Assembly (NCBI RefSeq): GCF_001982615.1
Contig: NZ_MLCO01000001.1
Coordinates: 21,453-85,452 of the forward strand
DNA length: 64,000 nt
Direction: 5' to 3'
From: Teichococcus deserti
Lineage (GTDB): Bacteria > Pseudomonadota > Alphaproteobacteria > Acetobacterales > Acetobacteraceae
Numbering within the stretch: position 1 is the stretch's first letter; every line of letters starts with the position of its first letter. Shown in pieces: positions 35,449-44,847 of the stretch. A model generated the notes under the pieces. That model did not search any database and was not told the DNA's origin. It was given only the letters and a program-made list of their open reading frames with translations. Position numbers and translations under genes: made by a program.

Positions 35449-36459
35449 ATGGCAGGTAGAACGGCGGATCCGGTCACCATCCGACAGGCAATTGGCAATC
35501 TGCTGCGGATGGCTACTGCCGACCTCGACGATGCTGCGAACTTGGTCCGAAGCGCGAGCGCAAGGAATGCGAGAACGCTCGTGCACGCCGCCGTTTTGAG
35601 AATGGGCGCCGCCCTGAGCACATCGGCCGTGGGCCGGTTTGATGGAGAAGGCGAGGCGCGCTGGCACGCGATCCCAGACCACTATCCTGCCATCGAAAAG
35701 CTGCGCGCGCTGGTAGCGGAAACAGGCTACCAGCCTGCACTTCAGGACGATGGAAGTCCTCGGCAGCCTCTGAGCGCGGCCCTTGTCAACAAAGACATCA
35801 AAAGGGCAAAGGAGGCACTGGCCGAGCTCTGCCTTGCTTTCGATGTCGACCTCGGGGGCTCGCGACCGGCTGTTCGCGCAGTGCCGCCAGAACCCAAGCA
35901 ACCGTCGCCGCCGAAGGCGCCACCAGACAGATATGCCGAGGCCCAGAAGCAGCAGTCCCAGCGAGCCGGGCGGAAGGGACACGAGGAGCAATCCAATGTC
36001 GTAGAACTACGAGGCCGTAGGCCTCAGCAGTCCTCCTCGACCGGATCCAGGCGCCGCAATACGCCGTCTCGGGCGGGGCCGTCGCCTTTCAGGGCGAGGA
36101 CAGCCTCGGGCCTGACCTCAAATGCGTTCTGGACCTTGATGGATCGATGGGGCGTCGGGGATGGCAATGCACTGCGGCTGCTCGACCACGGGCGGGAGTT
36201 GACCTCGAAAGGCCAACGGCCTCGCTTCAAGCTGAGCTCGGACGAGGCCGGACTGCTTCAGGCGTTGCAGAACATTGAGGCCACATTGAACACCTTGGTC
36301 GAACAGTCATGGGCTTGGGTGAGCGCACCGCTTGCAGAGGCACCCTTCAAGGGCGCCCGGCCGATCGACTGGATCATCAAGCGCCGCCTGCCAGGTACCC
36401 GAGACTTATCCCAATACCTGCTGCAGAAAGCTTTGACAGCCTCGGTGGGACAAGGCTGA
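35449..36459 (+). CDS. Two-part protein ending in an MbcA/ParS/Xre antitoxin-like domain
   Basis: Protein of about 336 residues (ATG at 35449 with GGAGAC upstream; open from 35389). The N-terminal part (about residues 5-140) is helical and contains RNARTLVHAAVLRM, whose Rx6H spacing is compatible with a HEPN-type helix, but this is weak. A proline/glutamine/arginine-rich linker follows (about residues 145-225). The C-terminal part (about residues 230-335) has FWTLMDRWGVGDGNALRLL, RPRFKLSSDEA, WAWVSAPLAEAPFKGARPIDWI, a pattern resembling the toxin-binding domain of MbcA/ParS antitoxins. No RES toxin gene is adjacent. The fusion could be natural or the result of deletion joining two genes. Confidence 0.6.
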   Translation: MAGRTADPVTIRQAIGNLLRMATADLDDAANLVRSASARNARTLVHAAVLRMGAALSTSAVGRFDGEGEARWHAIPDHYPAIEKLRALVAETGYQPALQDDGSPRQPLSAALVNKDIKRAKEALAELCLAFDVDLGGSRPAVRAVPPEPKQPSPPKAPPDRYAEAQKQQSQRAGRKGHEEQSNVVELRGRRPQQSSSTGSRRRNTPSRAGPSPFRARTASGLTSNAFWTLMDRWGVGDGNALRLLDHGRELTSKGQRPRFKLSSDEAGLLQALQNIEATLNTLVEQSWAWVSAPLAEAPFKGARPIDWIIKRRLPGTRDLSQYLLQKALTASVGQG

Positions 36460-36616
36460 GGGCGGAAGATTCGAGGGGCTCTACTGCAGCGGCGGCCAAA
36501 TCTCCGGCAGCAAGGCGCTGCCGTCTTAGATAAAAGCAGCCATGCTAGGTTAGAAGGCACTGCGCTCACTGCAGCGTTTAGGACGTGGCCTTGCCGCATG
36601 ACCAAGTTTTGCGTCG

Positions 36617-36977
36617 TCAGCGCGCATCTCGCGAAGTTACCTTCATCAGTGGCGTCCGCTCGTACTGGAGAACATCCGAATGTTCGCCTGGGAGACGCCG
36701 GTAAACCGACGTGCAACCGCTTCATATGCGGTGCCTTCGCCTTGCTCGGCATGAACCTGATGGGCGATGACGATCAGTCCCTGCTAGGGGCGACGGACCT
36801 ACTGCACGAAAAACAACACGCTGGCCCATCGCGGCGCCTCAACTGCCTTATCCTACCTTGGAATAAATGATGCTTCCGGCACGATCATGAGGCGTTATTT
36901 GTCGATACTGCCGCGGTAATGCTCTGCACCTGCGGTCCAGAGCTTTCCTCAAATTCCCAGGTTCGTGCATCGTCCAT
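36617..36977 (-). pseudogene. DUF4440/SnoaL-like gene, multiply frameshifted
   Basis: The pieces in successive minus-strand frames reassemble a small NTF2-like protein. From the ATG at 36977: MDDARTWEFEES; next frame: WTAGAEHYRGSIDK, a stop, then RLMIVPEASFI; later GLIVIAHQVHAEQGEG and YEAV; next frame: CTSVYRRLPGEHSDVLQYERTPLMK, ending at the TGA at 36617-36619. At least three frame changes and one stop codon are needed. The family identification rests on my memory of this widespread alphaproteobacterial protein. It is certainly not translatable as one chain. Nothing else supportable is seen from 36978 to 37301. Confidence 0.6.
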
Positions 36978-37301
36978 GACGTGTCCTCTTGGTTGAAGCG
37001 TCTTCGTCAACGTGTGCTGCCGAGAATCGTGCCTGGCTGTCACCAACTGCACCTTGGACACGCGGGCCTTGGCGCAGTGAGCTGGCCATGATGGGGACTG
37101 CAGACCAGCTACCGGAGAATCAGCATTTGCTCAGCGCTGCACCGGTGCCGCGACCGTGAGAAAGATTGGCGGCTCGCGGTTCGCTGGCGATGGCCATGCC
37201 CGACCTCGGACGACGAGACAAACTCGGTCACCTATGCCCAACGACCAGATCGTGCCGTGAGCTCAGCCTGTCGACGTGGCGAGAAGGGCCTTGGTGCCTA
37301 G

Positions 37302-37736
37302 TCAGACGGTGATCTCGCCCTGCTCCTCGCCGACCCAGTATCGAATATGGCTGGCGTGAACTTTGATGAGGATAACACCCGGGGTGTCAATGCTCTGCGG
37401 GAACCAACGGTCAAGCTCCTCAGTCCAGTGGGCGGCGAATTCTGCCTTATCCCTGATGAGCGTCGAATGACCCTTCACGGCGATGAAGATTGGAGTGCCT
37501 GCCAACAGCCCCTTCGAACCGGCATAGCTGAGGCTCGTAGCTGAATCGCGTTCGATCTCTGCGATCTTTGCGGAGGTGTCGTAGGCGAAGAAGTAGGCAT
37601 CGCCTTGAAACTCGACATCGCGATTGTTGCTCATCGGGCGCGAGGTGATGCCGCCCGTGACAGCCGTGGTCGACATCGTTGCGAAATCAATGTCGGCCAT
37701 CATCTTGGACAAATCGGCGATCGTCGTCTTTGCCAT
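37302..37736 (-). CDS. Pyridoxamine 5'-phosphate oxidase-fold protein (general stress protein 26-like)
   Basis: Split-barrel protein of about 144 residues: ADIDFATMSTTAVTGGITSRPMSNNRDVEFQGDAYFFAYDTSAKIAEIE, then VKGHSTLIRDKAEFAAHW and a C-terminal HIRYWVGEEQGEI. Such proteins bind FMN/FAD and are induced by stress; they are not biosynthetic PdxH. The ATG at 37736, preceded by TTGGAGAAGACG, is preferred over the TTG at 37748. It appears monocistronic and intact, in contrast to the degraded genes on both sides. Confidence 0.85.
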   Translation of the reverse strand: MAKTTIADLSKMMADIDFATMSTTAVTGGITSRPMSNNRDVEFQGDAYFFAYDTSAKIAEIERDSATSLSYAGSKGLLAGTPIFIAVKGHSTLIRDKAEFAAHWTEELDRWFPQSIDTPGVILIKVHASHIRYWVGEEQGEITV

Positions 37737-37920
37737 CGTCTTCTCCAATCTTCTTGATTTCCCCGCCTGCGGCCACGGCCATCAGGAGGCTATCAAGCAA
37801 GACGATTTGGGTGGCATCTGGTTTCCGCGCGCCTTGCCATCAGCGGCCCAACCGAGCAGATCCCCGACGATTTAGGACTTCATAGGACATTTTGCTTCTA
37901 CCGCCCGGCGCTGAGGGCCA

Positions 37921-38286
37921 TCAGGGGAGCTTGGCCTTCAGCTTCTGAGTGGACTTCAACGCCGTCCGCGGAAGCGGAGCATCTGCGCCGGTGAACACCT
38001 TCTGCGCGCCATGTGCGAAGGCTTGGGCCTGCGAGTTGGAATGCGACGACACCACCTTCAGAGGTGCGGAAGCGCCGCCGAGCGTACCAACTTTGGCGCC
38101 GGTCGGGTTAGCGGGTTGAAGCAGGTGGCCGAAAGTTTCAAGCCCAGCATTGAACTCACCCGCGCAGCGATCAGCCGGGCCAAAAGGCGGGAGTGCGGAG
38201 ACATTTCCCAGAAGGCGTTGCAGATCGCGGTGGCCGCCCCCGTCACCGACAGAGGCGCTCGCATGGAAGTCCGTCTCGATCTCCAT
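37921..38286 (-). CDS. Hypothetical frame, weak
   Basis: A 121-codon frame. The C-terminal 70 residues (FGHLLQPANPTGAKVGTLGG, VVSSHSNSQAQAFAHGAQKVF) read as real protein, perhaps a granule- or phasin-associated helix, but the N-terminal part overlaps the Excalibur end of the nuclease gene and looks out of frame. Possibly a truncated gene. No function is proposed. Confidence 0.3.
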   Translation of the reverse strand: MEIETDFHASASVGDGGGHRDLQRLLGNVSALPPFGPADRCAGEFNAGLETFGHLLQPANPTGAKVGTLGGASAPLKVVSSHSNSQAQAFAHGAQKVFTGADAPLPRTALKSTQKLKAKLP

Positions 38287-38920
38287 CCAGACGCGTCACC
38301 CCGCAATGGCGGAAGTGGAACTGAGCTTCGGCGCAGTTCAGCATTTGGCCACAATACCCCTTGGTCCCGCAGGTGAAACCGGACCCGGAGAGCGGCGCCG
38401 GTGTCGACTGGCGGGGTGCGGCGGTCCGGCTGGAGGCACCGCCCAAGTGGCGCCAGTTCCAGGGAGCCTGGCGTTCATGCTCCGGCAGGGATCAAAGGCC
38501 AACATGGCACTCTCGAGCCTGAGCCTGTAGGCGGAGCACAACCAGGTCTCGATTGTACTGGGTGTAAACCCGCGCGGCCCCCCGCCGAACCATCTCCTGG
38601 TTCACGGTCAGAGCGCCAATGAACAGGGTGCCCGCTCTCCTGCCGTAGCGGTCCTTGCCCTGCACGTCGATGCGTCCATCCTTGCCGAAGGCAAACCCAG
38701 GCAGTCCCTGCTGAGCACGTGTGCCGTAGGGTTGGTGGCTCTCGGGTGCATCGATGCCAGCCAGTCGGATGCGCACCTGGCGTTCGTCAGCCGTCAGCAG
38801 GGTGAGGGTGTCACCATCGGCGCTTCGGACCACTCATCCGACAAACTCAGCGGCCTGGGAAGGCTCAGCGAGGAGGATAAGGATGAAGAGAAGGATCCGG
38901 GGGAGCATCGTCCTGTGCAT
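38243..38920 (-). pseudogene. Exported thermonuclease (SNase) with C-terminal Excalibur domain, two in-frame TGA codons
   Basis: One continuous frame of 226 codons. ATG at 38920 starts a signal peptide (LPRILLFILILLAEPSQAAEFVG). TGA at 38834-38836 interrupts it, then VVRSADGDTLTLLTADE, RIRLAGIDAPES, DVQGKDRYGRR and EMVRRGAARVY give the SNase fold with DGDT and RYGR motifs. A second TGA at 38492-38494 stands where GLW is normally found. After it come SLPEHERQAPW and an Excalibur calcium-binding domain, FTCGTKGYCGQMLNCAEAQF and DGDRDGLPCERLC. Both stops are in phase with no frameshift. The intact relatives are secreted nucleases. Confidence 0.8.
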
Positions 38921-39670
38921 CGTAGTACACCGCGAGCTCTGCGCCGTCTCCCTGATGGCCAACATTGCGGAATGCGGCAGCAAGGGCGGTCCGCCGTAGA
39001 AGCGACATCTGCTGTCCGGCTGTCCACGTGGGGCAACAGGCGAGGGCTTCAGCGCGCAGGGTGGCGTGCGTTCAAAGTTGAGACGGTCACTTTCAGGCGT
39101 TATCCAATCCTGTGGCTACCAATCGATGACCGGCCGCATCCGGATTGCCCGAGCTAGCGCCTGGTGATGGCCCGGTGTTCTGGTCGCCGAGCGTCAGTGA
39201 CCAAATCACTACACCACCCACCGATCCTCCTTCATGTCATCGTCCATAGCTGCCTCCGCGTCCTCAGGCGCCCCGATCTCCAAGCTGCCCCGGTGCCGTT
39301 GGCCGGAACAAGCGTCTGACCAAGGTTGTCAGCCGAGCAGAAGTCAGGCTCGTCCTCTAGGTCGATGAGCGGAGCGTCGAAGCCATCGAGCAGATCGATG
39401 AGCGGCTGGACAAGGGTCCCGATCTGGGTTCTCCGCGGAGCAGGGAGCTAGCTGCGCCAAACCTTGAGACAGTCCATTGCTGCGGCGCCTTGACTTCTAA
39501 CGACATGTCCCTGCAACCCTGATGCGCAAGCCGCCTGCCTCGACACACGAGGCAGGCGACACAGCCCTGACATCGACGCCGTTGCCAGCCTGTCAAGCAA
39601 GGTCCGACCGTGCCACCGCTGTGCTGGGTCACGCCTTGGCGGAGTTTAGCAAAGCGCCAGAGCTCGGTCC
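38921..39670. other. Stretch without a supportable gene
   Basis: Short open frames only. A minus-strand piece near 39219-39290 (GSLEIGAPEDAEAAMDDDMKEDRW) reads like the acidic end of a protein, but stop codons lie close upstream. No RNA gene or repeat was recognised. Confidence 0.4.
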
Positions 39671-40717
39671 TCATCCGAGGAAGAGACCATCCTGGTAGTT
39701 CACCACGGTGACTTCATCCGCATAGTCAAGCAACACCACCGATCCCATAGCGAAGCGCGAGCTGTCGTTCGTCCAGTTGTAGACGATCATCGTGTCGCCG
39801 CCGTCTTCATCAACAACGAAGTGCCCAGGTTCATTCATGTCTCCCCTGACCACCGCATGGCTGTAGCCTCCCATGCGGAGATGATCGACGCCCTCCTCAA
39901 TGCCACCCAAGGTCACCTTGCTCGAAACCATGGAGTTTCCTCCGGCATCGATGTCGATGCCTTCGCCTTTCTGGTAGTCGGTGACTACAGACAGCAGACC
40001 GGTAATCTCATCCCCCTGTGAGAGAACCCCGTCCTGATCGCCCTCTACGATCAGCTCGGAGTTGGTGTTGAACCGGAAGTAGTCGCGTCCTGAACCGCCA
40101 TTCATCGTCTGAGCCGTCCCGATCAGGTCGCCGGTCGCCAGTACGGTGCCGAAGCCATTCATGGTTGCCGCCGAGCCAAGCAGGTAGTCGTCGCCGCGAC
40201 CGCCGCTGAGAACCGAACCAATGCCGTCTGAGATGATGCGGTCGTTGCCAGCACCACCTTCGAGGACATTGTTCACCTCTCCGTACGAGAAACGCGTGTT
40301 GGTTACGTTGATGGTGTCGTTGCCTTCGCCGCCGCTGATGAAGTTGAACTTCCCGCAGCTCTCTATGGCGTCGTCACCAGCGCCACCGAGAACGACGTTG
40401 TAATTGTTATCGGCGCCGACGCCACGGCCCATCTGTATGAAGTCGTTTCCTCCATCACCAGAAATCAGGTTGCGACTGCCAGTCGCCTTGATGGTGTCGT
40501 CACCAGCGCCCCCGAAGACGGCATTGCCCAGACCACTGAACACGCCCTCGACGGTGATCGTGTCACGGCCTCCGACACCCAGGATCAGATGCGACCCTCC
40601 TGTATGAGTGAGGGTGTCGGCCTTGGAGCTTCCGACGGTCACGCCTGCTCCCAACCAGTCAGGCGTCAGGTCAAAGACATGGAGTGCCTGATGCAGGGAG
40701 CGCAACCAATAGGCCAT
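39671..40717 (-). CDS. RTX-type calcium-binding repeat protein
   Basis: Protein of 348 residues containing at least six copies of the GGxGxDxux nonapeptide: GGAGDDTIK, GDGGNDFIQ, GGAGDDAIE, GGEGNDTIN, GGAGNDRII and GGRGDDYLL, spread over about residues 68-185. Each folds into a calcium-bound parallel beta-roll. The hydrophobic C-terminal tail is compatible with a type I secretion signal. There is no N-terminal signal peptide, as expected for type I export, and no catalytic domain is visible. No ABC exporter or membrane fusion protein lies nearby. Its base composition is lower in GC than that of its neighbours. Role unknown: surface, matrix or adhesion protein. Confidence 0.8.
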   Translation of the reverse strand: MAYWLRSLHQALHVFDLTPDWLGAGVTVGSSKADTLTHTGGSHLILGVGGRDTITVEGVFSGLGNAVFGGAGDDTIKATGSRNLISGDGGNDFIQMGRGVGADNNYNVVLGGAGDDAIESCGKFNFISGGEGNDTINVTNTRFSYGEVNNVLEGGAGNDRIISDGIGSVLSGGRGDDYLLGSAATMNGFGTVLATGDLIGTAQTMNGGSGRDYFRFNTNSELIVEGDQDGVLSQGDEITGLLSVVTDYQKGEGIDIDAGGNSMVSSKVTLGGIEEGVDHLRMGGYSHAVVRGDMNEPGHFVVDEDGGDTMIVYNWTNDSSRFAMGSVVLLDYADEVTVVNYQDGLFLG

Positions 40718-41010
40718 GGTAGATCCTCACCGGAGCTGGGGGACCGCTTCGCTAGGCAGCAAGAACTTACCAGCGGCACTGAGAAGCGGTCTGCGAAAGA
40801 CTTGAGCATGAGAGTCGGCCCGAACCCCACGAAGCGCCAATGTCTTCTTCGTTACCGAATCGGCACAAAGCTTAGCTGTTGGGTGCGAGCCATTGCATCA
40901 TCAATGTTGCACTCCTGGAGGGCGTGACTTACCGCTGCTCGCTGGAACCGAGACGAATAGATGGGTGCCAGAGCTGGGCAAAGCGGTTGCCGCCAGCGCG
41001 GCTCCCCCGG

Positions 41011-41982
41011 CTACTCTGCCTTGAGGTCAAGCTCCCGCACCTTCTTGCCCCAGAACTCGTACTCCTCGCGGATTGCAACGGCGAAGTCGGCGCGTGGCTG
41101 CGCTGCGGCCACCTCGAGGCCGTCGCGCTCCAGGCTGCGGGCGAAGCGCGGATCGCGGATGGCCTTGTTGGCGGCAGCCTCCAGGCGGCTCATCTCGCCG
41201 TCAGGCGTCCCGGCAGGCGCGAAGATGCCGTGCCAGCCCAGGATGACGATGCCGGGCAACCCGGCCTCCGACAGCGTGGGCACATCCGGCAGCGATGGCA
41301 GGCGGTGATTTCCCGTCACCGCCAGGGCCCGCAGCCGCCCCTCCTTGGCCAGCGGCACCGCAGGCGGCGGCGAGGAGAAGTTCATGGTGACGCGCCCGGT
41401 CACCACGTCCTGCAGGGCAGGGGCGGTGCCGCGATAGGAGATGTGCTCCATCTGCAGTCCGGCGGCCTCGGCGAACAGGATGCCCGCCAGGTGATTGTTG
41501 GAGCCCACGCCGCCGGACGAGAAGCTGAAATCCGCGTTCGGCCGCTTGCCCGCGTCGATCAGCTCTCGCAGGCTGGTCACTGGCAGCTTCGGATCAATCA
41601 CCAGCACGTACTGATAGGAGCTGGCCTTCGTTACCGGCGACAGGACGCTGGACAGGTTGATCCTGTCGTTCCTCTGCAGGTGCGGGTTGACCACGATGTT
41701 GGTGGACACCGCGAAGAGCAGCGTTGTGCCGTCCGGCCGCGCGCGGGCAACAGAGGTTGCGCCGACATGACCTGCCGCGCCGCCGCGGTTCTCCACAACG
41801 ACGCTTTGACCGAGTTGCTCCATCAGGATCGGCGCCAGCTCGCGCGCCACAATGTCGGTGCCGCCGCCTGCGGCATAGGGCACGATCAGCGTGATGGGGC
41901 GGCCCTGGGCGCTGCCCTGCGCCCCGGCTCGGGTGATCAGGACAGGGGCAGCGAGCAGCGGCAGGAGGTGGCGGCGCTTCAT
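41011..41982 (-). CDS. Orphan tripartite tricarboxylate transporter receptor (TctC/Bug family)
   Basis: Receptor of 323 residues with a signal peptide (RHLLPLLAAPVLITRAGA) and the family landmarks LIVPYAAGGGTDIVAREL, VVENRGGAAGHVG, ARPDGTTLL, MEHISYRGTAPALQDVVTG and IFAPAGTPDG. No regulator, catabolic gene or TctA/TctB gene is adjacent, so the ligand cannot be guessed. It appears intact although it stands at the edge of a heavily degraded region. Confidence 0.9.
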   Translation of the reverse strand: MKRRHLLPLLAAPVLITRAGAQGSAQGRPITLIVPYAAGGGTDIVARELAPILMEQLGQSVVVENRGGAAGHVGATSVARARPDGTTLLFAVSTNIVVNPHLQRNDRINLSSVLSPVTKASSYQYVLVIDPKLPVTSLRELIDAGKRPNADFSFSSGGVGSNNHLAGILFAEAAGLQMEHISYRGTAPALQDVVTGRVTMNFSSPPPAVPLAKEGRLRALAVTGNHRLPSLPDVPTLSEAGLPGIVILGWHGIFAPAGTPDGEMSRLEAAANKAIRDPRFARSLERDGLEVAAAQPRADFAVAIREEYEFWGKKVRELDLKAE

Positions 41983-42495
41983 GGTCGGCTTCCTTCTATC
42001 AGCCTCTCTCTGGCGTGCAGGGTGGGCCTGCGGCGCCTTTTGGACGGGCCGTTGACGGAAGCCTACCCAGTGGGGCGTTCGTCACGCCAGCGGACTCTTC
42101 AATGACGGAACGGCGGTTGAATGCGGCGTAAACGGCAACGGAACTCGCTCTCGGCTTGGCGCTGAACCCTGTGAACCGAAGCTGGTGCGTCGGTCGTGCG
42201 TCCTTTGATGACCCTCGCGGCCCGCCCCGATTGAGCGCGCGGAAGAATTTCTGCTTCCTTGGTTGGGAAATACGCCGATGAGGGTCAGCGCGTTCCTCGC
42301 TGTGGCTCGTCCACCTGCTGAGGCGAAAGCGCCCAAGACGCTGATACAGCTACTCCGACTTGTCACTGACCGGGGCGCCGATGCCAAGCTTAGGCTCTGG
42401 CCACCCGCTTTCTGTTTTTGGTCCGTTCCCCACGTCCCGACTGGCGTCGGACCCATGGCCTTATCTCCTCCGCCCCCATCCCTCTGCGTCCCGGC
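41983..42495. other. Stretch without a supportable gene
   Basis: Low-quality open frames on both strands and no recognised family. The reading at 42082-42456 on the minus strand is serine/arginine-rich and looks non-coding. The segment separates the intact receptor from the dead mutagenesis cassette and may include unrecognised remnants. Confidence 0.4.
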
Positions 42496-42690
42496 CTGTC
42501 CACCGCATTCCTTGATGAGGTGGCCGATGCTCTAGCCTAAGCGCTGCGCTACGACGAGCGCGGCGAGCCCCGGCCCTCTGGCGGCCCACTGGTCGCCAGC
42601 CTGGCCGCCGAAAACCTGGTGAAGCACCTGGAGCGCTCGGGCTTCCTCGTCCTCAAGCTGCCACCTGCGTGGCTGCACAGCGTAGGATAG
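42496..42690 (+). pseudogene. Remnant of a small conserved hypothetical gene with in-frame TAA
   Basis: The plus-strand frame reads LSTAFLDEVADALA, a TAA stop (42538-42540), then ALRYDERGEPRPSGG and LAAENLVKHLERSGFLVLK, ending at TAG 42688-42690. The layout resembles short Acetobacteraceae hypothetical proteins in which the stop position holds tyrosine (ADALAYALRYDERG); this comparison is from memory. The start is not identifiable. The TAA would be a TAC/TAT to TAA change. Confidence 0.45.
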
Positions 42691-42699
42691 GGTTCCCCG

Positions 42700-43359
42700 A
42701 TGTCGGCCTCGGACGCCGTGCTGCGCGATCTTCAAGCCTCGCTCGCCGGGATCGAGTTCGGTACGGGGGCGACGCCCCACCGCCCCCGATCAGTCTTTCC
42801 CCTCCCATTGATGACCACTTGCCAGGCGGCGGACTGGCGCGCTGCACGAGGTGAAGGCGTCCGACCTCGGCGCCGGTCTTGCTCTGTGCACTCTCAACCT
42901 CAGCCGCACCAATGGGCCGGTGCTGTGGATCAGCGCCCATGCCGAGGACGTGTGGGCGCCCGGCCTGCATGCCCTTGGGCTGCGCGCTGACCGTCTGCTG
43001 CAGGCGAGCTACCGCCAGCTTGCTGACGGCCTGTGGACGATGGAGGAGGCACTCCGCTCGCCAGCGTCGGGCGCCGCAGTGCTTCAAACAGACCGCCTGG
43101 ACATGACCGCGTCCCGGCGCCTCCAGCTGGCGGCGGAGGGCTCGACGAGAGTCGGGCTGCTGCTGCGGAACTTCGCCGAGCATGGTCCCTCCAGCGCGGC
43201 GAGCCGATAGTGGGTGGCATCGCGGGCCAATGCCGCGGCACGCCGCGCTTGCGGCTGGACCTGCTCCGCTGCCGCGCCGGGCGGCCGGGCAGCTGCGATG
43301 TCCGCTGGGATGAAGCTGCGTTGGAGGTCGAGGAGGCCGCCCTCGCAGAATACGCGTGA
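42700..43359 (+). pseudogene. imuA: imuA (SulA/RecA-like mutasome subunit), three frameshifts
   Basis: The pieces of ImuA lie in order in changing frames. Frame of 42700: AVLRDLQASLAGIEF; then PIDDHLPGGGLAR in a second frame; then LHEVKASDLGAGLAL, GPVLWISAHAEDVWAPGLHALGLRADRL, LWTMEEALR and TASRRLQLAAEGS in a third; finally PRLRLDLLRCRAGRPGSCDVRWDE, ending at TGA 43357-43359. ImuA normally acts with ImuB and DnaE2 in damage-induced mutagenesis. Its stop overlaps the imuB GTG start as in intact cassettes, so gene order is preserved, but the protein cannot be made. Confidence 0.75.
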
Positions 43360-44843
43360 ACCGCCGGTACCTGGCGCTGTGCCTGCCTTACCTCGCTCTG
43401 GACCGGCTGCGGCGGCAGCATCCTGATTGGGATGAGCGGCCGTTGGCTGTCTGGGCCGCCGTTGGCAATCGGCGCTGCCTGACCGCCACGGATGCCCCGG
43501 GCCTGTTCCCGGGCCAGGCGCTGGCCGACGCCCAGGCAATCCTGCCGGACCTCATCCTGGCCGACGCGGACCCTGAAGGGGATGCTGCTGTCCTGGAACG
43601 GCTGGCACTCTGGGCGCTGCGCTTTACGCCACTGTCGGCCGTCGATGGCGAGGACGGACTGATGCTCGACACCACGGGTGTCGAGGCGCTGTTTGGCGGC
43701 GAGGCCCCTCTGCTGGCCGCAGTTCTGGAGAGCTTTGCCAGCGGCGGCTACCGGACGCTGGCCGCCATTGCAGGCACACCCGGCTGCGCAGCGGCCCTGG
43801 CGCGCAGCGGCGCGGCGCCGTACGCGCTGCCGCCAGGCCAGGAACTCGATTCCTTGGCCCGCCTGCCGCTGGAGGCGCTCCGCCCGTCCCAGGACATCGT
43901 GCACGGCTTGGGGCGCCTGGGCCTGCGGCAGATCGGCGACGTCCTGCGCCAGCCGCGAGGTCCTCTGGCGCGCCGGTTCGGCCGCCCGCTGCTCGACGTC
44001 CTGGACGATGCCACCGGCGCCCGCCCGCGACCGATCCAGCCGGTGCGGCCGCCGCCCGTCTTCTCAGCCGTCCGGCATCTGCTCGAGCCCATCGTCACCC
44101 GGCCAGCCATCGACCATGTTCTCGAGAACCTGCTCGAGGAACTCTGCCGGGCAATGGAGCACGCGGGGGAGGGGGCTCGCCGCCTGATCCTGCGAGGCTT
44201 CCGTGTCGACCGGGTGGTCCAGAAGGTATCCATCGGCACCGGCGCCGCGTCGCATGCGGCCAGTCACCTGTTCAGGCTGTTCCGGGAGGCGGTCGGCGAG
44301 CTTGAGCCCGATCTGGGCTTCGAGCGCATGGTGCTGGAGGCCCTAACCACCGAGCCGGTGGTGCGCACGCAGGCCGCTATGAGCCGCGGCGGCGGCTGCA
44401 CGGCGACGAGTCCTGACGCGCTGCCTGAACTCCTTGATCGGACGCGCCAGCGAATTCCTATCTCCCGACCCCAGCCGCTTTCCAGTCATTGGCCGGAGTA
44501 CGCTGCTGCGCCTGCGGATCCTTACGTGGCGCCCGACGTGCCAAAGGATTGATGTCAGGATATCCGCCCTCTCCGCCTGCTTCGGACGCCGCTGGCCATG
44601 ACGGTCGAGAGCGCGGCGCCAGGCGGCGCGCCGGTGCGGCTGCAGTGCGGTGGCCGCGTCTACCGTGTCCTTGCGGCGCTGGGTCCCGAGCGCCTGAAGC
44701 CCGAGTGGTGGGGCGAGGATTTGAACCGGCCCATCCGGAATTACTACCGGGTCCAGACGGCCGAAGGACCCCGCCTGTGGATCTGCCGGTTGCGCGAGGC
44801 CGGTGCGGCGCCGCGCTGGTTCCTCCACGGGGAGCTCGCGTGA
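43356..44843 (+). pseudogene. imuB: imuB (Y-family polymerase-like mutasome hub) with in-frame TGA
   Basis: The frame from GTG 43356 to TGA 44841-44843 spans 496 codons, the normal ImuB length. The N-terminal part is well preserved (LALCLPYLALDRL, TATDAPGLFPGQALADAQAILPDL, LALWALRFTPLSAVD, LDTTGVEALFGGE, LARLPLEALRPS). A TGA at 44550-44552 follows VPKD, 398 codons in. The frame then continues with RPLRLLRTP, YRVLAALGPERLKPEWWGED, YYRVQTAEGPRLWICR and RWFLHGELA, the ImuB C-terminal region needed for contact with DnaE2 and the beta clamp. A truncated product might be made, but the rest of the cassette is dead. Confidence 0.8.
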
Positions 44844-44847
44844 CGCC

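Noticed and set aside
36258..36752. A 164-codon minus-strand open frame
   Set aside because: It runs antisense to the end of the MbcA/ParS-like gene, and its first part is only one frame of the shredded DUF4440-like relic.
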